Part shown: positions 14,033 through 17,922 of the stretch, piece after piece
Numbering within the stretch: the stretch's first letter is position 1
Layout: every line of letters starts with the position of its first letter
Origin: DATKDU01 sp035512595
GTDB taxonomy: Bacteria; Planctomycetota; Planctomycetia; Pirellulales; Pirellulaceae
Length of the DNA stretch: 17,922 nucleotides
Reading direction: 5' to 3'
NCBI GenBank assembly: GCA_035512595.1
Contig: DATKDU010000054.1
Coordinates: forward strand, 1 to 17,922
Notes under the pieces: generated by a model
What the model was told of the DNA's origin: nothing
Database searches by the model: none
The model's input: only the letters and a program-made list of their open reading frames with translations
Translations under genes and position numbers: made by a program

Positions 14033-15320
14033 TGTGAACAATTGGCAACTTGGACGCCCGATGGACTATCCGCACGAGGAGCGGCACCCCCAGTGGCAGT
14101 TTGCCTTCGTGTTCAACCCCAACCGCTGCATCGGCTGCCAGACCTGCACGATGGCCTGCAAGAGCACCTGGACCTTTTCCAAGGGGCAGGAGCTGATGTG
14201 GTGGAACAACGTCGAGTCGAAGCCGTACGGCGGCTATCCCCAGCACTGGGACGCCAAGCTGCTTGAAATGCTCGAAGCGGCCAATCCCGGCGGGCAGGTC
14301 TGGAATACGGCTGAAAAGGAGCCGGAGGACAAGCCGTATGGCACATTCCAGGGGAAGACGATTTTCGAAGCGGCGGAGAAGAACATCGGCCCCGATGGGG
14401 CGCAGAAAGCGCTCGGCTATCTGCCGACCGATGACGAGTGGCGGCATCCCAACATTTACGAGGACACGCCGACCGGCGATATGTTCCAGAAGGACAGCCA
14501 GTATGGCGGTTCCGCCACGCTCCCTGAGCACAAAGTCTGGTTCTTCCACCTGGCGCGGATCTGCAATCACTGCACGTACCCCGGCTGCCTGGCCTCATGC
14601 CCGCGAAACGCGATTTACAAGCGGCCTGAAGACGGTATCGTGCTGGTCGATCAGAGCCGCTGCCGCGGCTATCGCAAATGCGTCGAAGGGTGCCCGTACA
14701 AGAAGGTGATGTATCGGCCGACGACGGGCACCAGCGAGAAGTGCATTGGCTGTTATCCGCGGATCGAAGGAAAGGACCCGCTGCTGAGCCCTACGGGTGC
14801 GCCGGCCGAAACGCGGTGCATGACCGCCTGCGTCGGCAAGATCCGCCTGCAAGGGCTCGTCAAGATCGACGAAGACGGCCAGTGGGCGACCGATCCGCAG
14901 AATCCGCTGTATTACCTGATCCGCGAGCGGCAGGTGGCCCTGCCTCTCTATCCCCAATTCGGGACGGAGCCCAACGGCTTTTATATTCCCCCGCGCTGGG
15001 TGCCGCGTGGTTATCTGGTGCAGATGTTTGGCCCTGGCGTGGATCACGCGATCGAGCAGTACAGTTGCCCCGACCGCGAACTGCTGGCCGTGCTGCAACT
15101 GTTCCGCGCCAGCCAGCAGATCATCTTCCGCTTCGAGATCGACGAGGGACCGAAAGTCGCCGAGGTGAACGTCACGATGCCCGACGGCACCACCAAGGTC
15201 CAGGAGATCTTCAACGACACGATCCGGGGCTTCAACAAGCTCAACGAAGAGGTCGTGCGCGTGACGGTGGAAGAGCCGACCTTTGAGCGCCCCGCAGAGC
15301 AGCACGTCAACTCGCTGTGA
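14025..15320 (+). CDS. nxrB: four-cluster iron-sulfur subunit (NxrB/NarH-like)
   Basis: The 431-residue protein opens VNNWQLGRPMDYPHEERHP and closely resembles NxrB of Nitrospira (about 430 residues). Cysteine groups: C35-x2-C38-x2-C41-x3-C45; C180-x2-C183-x4-C188-x3-C192; C213-x5-C219-x3-C223 with Y216 where a fourth Cys would stand, predicting a [3Fe-4S] cluster; and C240-x2-C243 with C265-x3-C269. Together they give three [4Fe-4S] and one [3Fe-4S], a wire between the Mo site and the gamma haem. There is no signal peptide, so it probably crosses the membrane with the Tat-bearing alpha subunit. AAAGGG lies 6 nt before the ATG, and its first 8 nt overlap the preceding gene. As I recall, Nitrospira and anammox NxrB have Asp where this protein has C45. 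Confidence 0.9.
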   Translation: MPSVNNWQLGRPMDYPHEERHPQWQFAFVFNPNRCIGCQTCTMACKSTWTFSKGQELMWWNNVESKPYGGYPQHWDAKLLEMLEAANPGGQVWNTAEKEPEDKPYGTFQGKTIFEAAEKNIGPDGAQKALGYLPTDDEWRHPNIYEDTPTGDMFQKDSQYGGSATLPEHKVWFFHLARICNHCTYPGCLASCPRNAIYKRPEDGIVLVDQSRCRGYRKCVEGCPYKKVMYRPTTGTSEKCIGCYPRIEGKDPLLSPTGAPAETRCMTACVGKIRLQGLVKIDEDGQWATDPQNPLYYLIRERQVALPLYPQFGTEPNGFYIPPRWVPRGYLVQMFGPGVDHAIEQYSCPDRELLAVLQLFRASQQIIFRFEIDEGPKVAEVNVTMPDGTTKVQEIFNDTIRGFNKLNEEVVRVTVEEPTFERPAEQHVNSL

Positions 15321-15340
15321 GAAGGTCACAAGGATTCGCC

Positions 15341-16129
15341 ATGCCAACTGCCGCCACGATCCAAGACCCCGCCCTGCTGCTGGCCCGCCGTGCCTGCTAC
15401 CGCTTCGCCGCACTCGCGCTGGCCGATCCGCGGACCGGTAGTTGGAATTCGCTCTCCGACCCCCAGACGCAGGCGCTTGTGGCCCAGGCGGCCGAGGTCA
15501 TCCGGGACGAGGACGCAGCAGTCGCAGGGCCGCTGGGGCTCGGCGAGCTGCCGCTGGCTCGACTCGATCCGGCGATGATGCTGGCGCGGCTCCCGCGCAC
15601 GGCCGCCGAACTGAACGACCTCTATGAAGCCAACTTCGGGCTGCTCGGCGGGAGCAAGTGCCCGCCCTACGAAACGGAATACGTCCCCAGCAAGTTCGCC
15701 TTCCAGCGCTCGAACATGCTGGCGGATATTGCCGGTTTCTATCACGCCTTCGGTCTACAGACGGCGACGAGCCATCCCGATAGGCCCGATCACGTGGCGC
15801 TGGAGTGTGAATTCCTGTCGCAGTTGCTCGAGCTGCAGCGGCAGGCCCATCAGAGCGCCTCGCCTGACGCTCGGTTGCGGGACGAGGTGTGCCAATCGGC
15901 CATCAAGCAGTTTCTGAAAGAGCACGTCGTATGGTGGTTCACCGCGCTGGCCCGGGTGCTGGCGCGCCAGGACCCCGGGGGCTTTTACGAAGCGGTCGCC
16001 GGTTTCCTTGCTGCGCTCGTCGCGGCCGAGCGCGCCATGGCGGGCATCGAGTCCCCTCATCAATCGGCCGAGCCCAGCCCGATCGAAACGCTCGATGAGT
16101 GCTCGGGATGCGAGCTGGCGATCCGCTAG
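15341..16129 (+). CDS. TorD/NarJ-like molybdoenzyme chaperone
   Basis: This 262-residue, mostly helical protein belongs to the TorD/DmsD/NarJ group, which binds the Tat signal and apo-catalytic subunit of molybdoenzymes until cofactor is inserted. Visible features are the ARRACYRFAALALADP first helix, CPPYETEYVPSKFAFQRSNM followed by LADIAGFYHAFGL, RPDHVALECEFLSQLLELQR, and FLKEHVVWWFTALA. A C-terminal CSGCELAIR adds a CxxC pair. I chose the ATG at 15341 (AAGG 7 nt upstream); an in-frame ATG at 15317 would overlap the Fe-S subunit gene and lacks a site. Lying 20 nt behind nxrB, it is probably the dedicated chaperone for the NxrA-like subunit. It should stay in the cytoplasm. Confidence 0.85.
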   Translation: MPTAATIQDPALLLARRACYRFAALALADPRTGSWNSLSDPQTQALVAQAAEVIRDEDAAVAGPLGLGELPLARLDPAMMLARLPRTAAELNDLYEANFGLLGGSKCPPYETEYVPSKFAFQRSNMLADIAGFYHAFGLQTATSHPDRPDHVALECEFLSQLLELQRQAHQSASPDARLRDEVCQSAIKQFLKEHVVWWFTALARVLARQDPGGFYEAVAGFLAALVAAERAMAGIESPHQSAEPSPIETLDECSGCELAIR

Positions 16130-16141
16130 GAAGGAACCAGT

Positions 16142-16672
16142 ATGTTGGCAAACCATCGCTCCGCCCCACGCGTCGTGGCCGTCAGCGTTTCGCCCGGCGG
16201 CATTCCCAAGCTTCCGCAAAGTTCGGCTTGGGCATCGCGCGACGGCCTCGTCGGCGACGGGCGCAATCACGCCAAGCACATCCGTCCCGATCGGGCGGTG
16301 AGCGTTTGGGACAGCGAGATCCTGCAGCAGCTCGTGGCCGAGGGATTTCCACTTACTCCCGGTGCTGCGGGGGAAAACCTGACCGTCGTCGGGCTGAAGG
16401 TGCAGCAGTTGACGCCGGGGACGCTCCTCTTGATCGGCGGGGCGATCCTGAAGCTCGAGCAGCCGCGCAAGCCCTGCTACGTCCTCGACGCCATCGACCC
16501 GCGGCTGAAGGAGGTCATCGTCGGCCGCTGCGGCTATATGGCATCCGTTGTGCGGGAGGGGATCATTGCACCCGCCATGGCAATCACCGTCGCCAGCGAG
16601 GCCCCAGCATTCGTTCCCCTTGTTCCATCGCCAGATACGCCTTTGGCTGCCGCGTCGCTGGTCACCACCTAA
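16142..16672 (+). CDS. MOSC-domain protein
   Basis: This 176-residue protein is a stand-alone MOSC domain. It shows AVSVSPGGIPKLP, DGLVGDGRNHAKHIRPDRAV, PGAAGENLTV and the conserved cysteine C112 in KPCYVLD. MOSC domains bind molybdenum cofactor or carry sulfur in Moco sulfuration and in some N-hydroxylated-compound reductases. AAGGAA precedes the ATG, and the gene starts 12 nt after the TorD-like gene. In this context it probably takes part in Moco handling for the NxrA-like enzyme, although DMSO-reductase-type enzymes do not normally need Moco sulfuration by a MOSC protein, so the exact role is open. The C-terminal 25 residues look disordered. Confidence 0.85.
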   Translation: MLANHRSAPRVVAVSVSPGGIPKLPQSSAWASRDGLVGDGRNHAKHIRPDRAVSVWDSEILQQLVAEGFPLTPGAAGENLTVVGLKVQQLTPGTLLLIGGAILKLEQPRKPCYVLDAIDPRLKEVIVGRCGYMASVVREGIIAPAMAITVASEAPAFVPLVPSPDTPLAAASLVTT

Positions 16673-16690
16673 AACTGAGAGGAGGCAGAC

Positions 16691-17239
16691 ATGCAAGCCA
16701 CCACGATCTTGATGGACGAGCACGCGGTGATCGAGCGCGTGCTGACCATGTTGGAATCGGTCGCTGCCGCCGGCCGTCGCGGCGAAGCCATTCCCGCCGA
16801 CTTTGCCCGCTGGTCGATCGGCTTTTTGCGCCAGTTCGCCGACGGCTGCCACCATTACAAGGAGGAAGAGGCCCTCTTCCCGCTTCTCGTCAGCCGAGGA
16901 TTGCCGAAGGAAGGAGGTCCCGTTGGCGTGATGCTCTACGAGCACGAGCATGGGCGGCGGCTGGTTGCCGAGATGGAGGCCGCACTCGACGAACGGCCGC
17001 AAAACAACGGACGATTCGCGGACGCAGCCGCCCAATACGCGTCCCTCCTCCGCCAGCACATCTGGAAGGAGAACAACGTCCTGTTTCAGATGGCCGAGCA
17101 GCTCCTCTCGCCCGCGGACGACGTTAAACTCGTTGACCAGTACAAGCAGGCCGAGCTGCACGCGCCAGCGCTGCATGATCGGCTGGTCGGCGAGGTCGAA
17201 GCATGGGAGAAGAATCTCGCCATCCCCGTCGTTGCCTAG
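16691..17239 (+). CDS. hemerythrin-domain (HHE) protein
   Basis: This 182-residue four-helix HHE protein shows candidate diiron ligands in MDEHAVIERVL, DGCHHYKEEEALFP, EHEHGRRL and RQHIWKENNVLFQMAE, a complete set for this family. Proteins of this type bind O2 or NO or protect and repair Fe-S proteins. GAGGAGG lies 5 nt before the ATG, and it follows the MOSC gene after 18 nt as the last gene of the operon. It is different in sequence from the hemerythrin at 5029-5478. A role in sensing or buffering O2/NO around the Fe-S-rich enzyme is plausible; no signal peptide is visible, so it would act in the cytoplasm. Confidence 0.85.
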   Translation: MQATTILMDEHAVIERVLTMLESVAAAGRRGEAIPADFARWSIGFLRQFADGCHHYKEEEALFPLLVSRGLPKEGGPVGVMLYEHEHGRRLVAEMEAALDERPQNNGRFADAAAQYASLLRQHIWKENNVLFQMAEQLLSPADDVKLVDQYKQAELHAPALHDRLVGEVEAWEKNLAIPVVA

Positions 17240-17271
17240 CGCGTTCGCCCTTGTGAATCTGCAAGGCCAGG

Positions 17272-17448
17272 TCCGGCACGCTGACGTTCAACCCCGGCGA
17301 GATGACCAAGACCATCACGATCGAAGTCATCGGCGGCGACAGCAAAAAGGAGGCCAACGAGACGTTCTACCTGGACCTGTACGGGCTCAGCAGCAATGGC
17401 CTGTTCACCAAGAACCGCGGCCTCGGCACGATTCTGAACGACGATTGA
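17272..17448 (+). pseudogene. Calx-beta domain remnant (C-terminal half)
   Basis: The frame SGTLTFNPGEMTKTITIEVI, then ANETFYLDLYG and RGLGTILNDD, stopping at 17446-17448, is the second half of a Calx-beta domain, a calcium-binding repeat of large surface proteins. The frame is closed by a stop at 17254-17256 and has no start with a ribosome site, so this is a 3' leftover of a larger gene that was truncated. Its position directly behind the operon suggests the end of an inserted or rearranged segment. Confidence 0.7.
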
Positions 17449-17472
17449 ACTCCCCTTGAATGAAGGAGTCTC

Positions 17473-17547
17473 ATGTCCGTTGATGTGGATCCGCCGTCGG
17501 TGAAGCGCGATGCCCACAGCAGTCCAAGCGCTCCACCGCGGCGCTAG
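17473..17547 (+). CDS. very short ORF with good ribosome site, uncertain
   Basis: ATG at 17473 follows AAGGAG by 4 nt and opens a 24-codon frame starting MSVDVDPPSVKRDAHSSP, then a stop. The ribosome site is better than expected by chance, but the peptide has no recognisable family. It could be the leftover start of a truncated gene behind the Calx-beta remnant. Confidence 0.25.
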   Translation: MSVDVDPPSVKRDAHSSPSAPPRR

Positions 17548-17624
17548 CGGATGTCGAATCCCGGCACACCCAGTCAGACAGCTTTTTCGACTTGCTGATT
17601 AAGGTATTGCGACGACCTATGCGG

Positions 17625-17653
17625 CGCGCGTCGGTCCGACACACCGACGCGCG
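17625..17653. terminator. GC-rich hairpin between convergent units
   Basis: A perfect 11-bp stem, CGCGCGTCGGT / ACCGACGCGCG, with a 7-nt loop lies between the plus-strand operon and the minus-strand gene ending at 17718. No T-run follows on either strand, so it is not a classic intrinsic terminator. It could still pause or block transcription from both sides. Confidence 0.4.
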
Positions 17654-17717
17654 ATATGGCACCAACGTGCGTGAGCGCCACCTTGACAGGCCCGGCTCGC
17701 GACAGTGATCGATTCGG

Positions 17718-17922
17718 TCACTCTGCGGGCTCGCCGTCATCAGTGGGTTCATCGTCGTCGGTAGTGGGGATGCCAATCGCCAGCCGGACGACGATGACGT
17801 TATTGAGCAAGTCGGCGTCATCGGCGGCGTCTTGGTATGAGCCGTAGGTGTTGGTCGTCGCCAGCTGGTCGGCATCGAAGTCGTAGAGCACCCAGCGGCG
17901 TTCATGCCCATGCGCCCTTTCC
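17718..17922 (-). CDS. small acidic protein, C-terminal part, unknown function
   Basis: A minus-strand frame entering from the right edge reads RRWVLYDFDADQLATTNTYG, then SYQDAADDADLLNNVIVVRL and AIGIPTTDDDEPTDDGEPAE, and stops at 17718-17720. Regular codon use, alternating strand/helix-like pattern and the acidic tail make it look like a genuine protein end; 67 residues are visible. I vaguely recall short planctomycete proteins with a YDFD...TYxxYxxAxxDAxxLxNVxV pattern, but no function is known to me. The start lies outside the window. It is convergent with the NXR-like operon. Confidence 0.6.
   Translation of the reverse strand, partial: ERAHGHERRWVLYDFDADQLATTNTYGSYQDAADDADLLNNVIVVRLAIGIPTTDDDEPTDDGEPAE

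Noticed and set aside
17550..17572. tRNA 3'-end-like sequence (GTCGAATCCCGG)
   Set aside because: It resembles a T-arm, as at integration sites, but the stem does not pair properly and no rest of a tRNA is present.
1..17922. CRISPR arrays, rRNA genes, IS transposases, integrases
   Set aside because: None seen. The repeats present are short, local and not spaced like a CRISPR array, and no transposase or integrase motif appears in any frame.

Overview
This GC-rich (roughly 60-65% by eye) bacterial window most resembles a non-anammox planctomycete. The signs are a W/Y-rich YXWXGXW-repeat secreted protein, a cassette of small stress and envelope proteins (CsbD/DUF883-like, DUF1328, Thr-rich lipoprotein), a Calx-beta domain remnant, and weak promoters in front of clear Shine-Dalgarno sites. 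This assignment is an inference from family recognition; no database search was run.

Layout. (1) 1-3235, minus strand: a row of small cell-envelope and general-stress genes. One of them appears to carry a single-base frameshift near 877. (2) 3236-5028: a gene-poor stretch with one flavin-nucleotide-binding protein on the plus strand and a decayed chaperonin (groEL) fragment on the minus strand. (3) 5029-8070: a divergent pair of units. A hemerythrin-domain gene reads left from a near-consensus sigma-70 promoter. A radical SAM/SPASM gene and an ODP-type diiron metallo-beta-lactamase-fold gene read right. (4) 8071-8434: an intergenic region with a long A/T-rich imperfect palindrome and a good sigma-54 (-24/-12) promoter candidate. 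(5) 8435-17239: a tightly packed seven-gene plus-strand operon. It encodes a three-haem cytochrome (two cytochrome c domains fused to an ethylbenzene-dehydrogenase-type haem-binding domain), a Tat-exported molybdopterin catalytic subunit of the nitrite oxidoreductase (NXR) / periplasmic nitrate reductase family, an unrecognised 130-residue protein, an NxrB/NarH-like four-cluster iron-sulfur subunit, a TorD/NarJ-like chaperone, a MOSC-domain protein and a second hemerythrin. (6) 17240-17922: a Calx-beta remnant, a GC-rich hairpin and the C-terminal end of a small acidic protein on the minus strand.

How the genes may work together. The alpha subunit carries a Tat signal and the beta subunit has none, so the pair is probably exported folded together. 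The gamma cytochrome has its own Sec-like signal. No NarI-type membrane quinol subunit is present, so electrons probably pass alpha-Mo -> beta Fe-S -> gamma haem b -> two haems c -> a periplasmic carrier, or the reverse. The TorD-like and MOSC proteins fit cofactor insertion or maturation. The hemerythrins, the ODP-type protein and the FMN-binding protein fit O2/NO sensing or scavenging. Whether the enzyme oxidises nitrite or reduces nitrate (or another oxyanion) cannot be told from sequence. The operon architecture, the fused gamma subunit, the unknown gene between alpha and beta, and a full set of cysteines in the beta subunit make this the most interesting part of the window.
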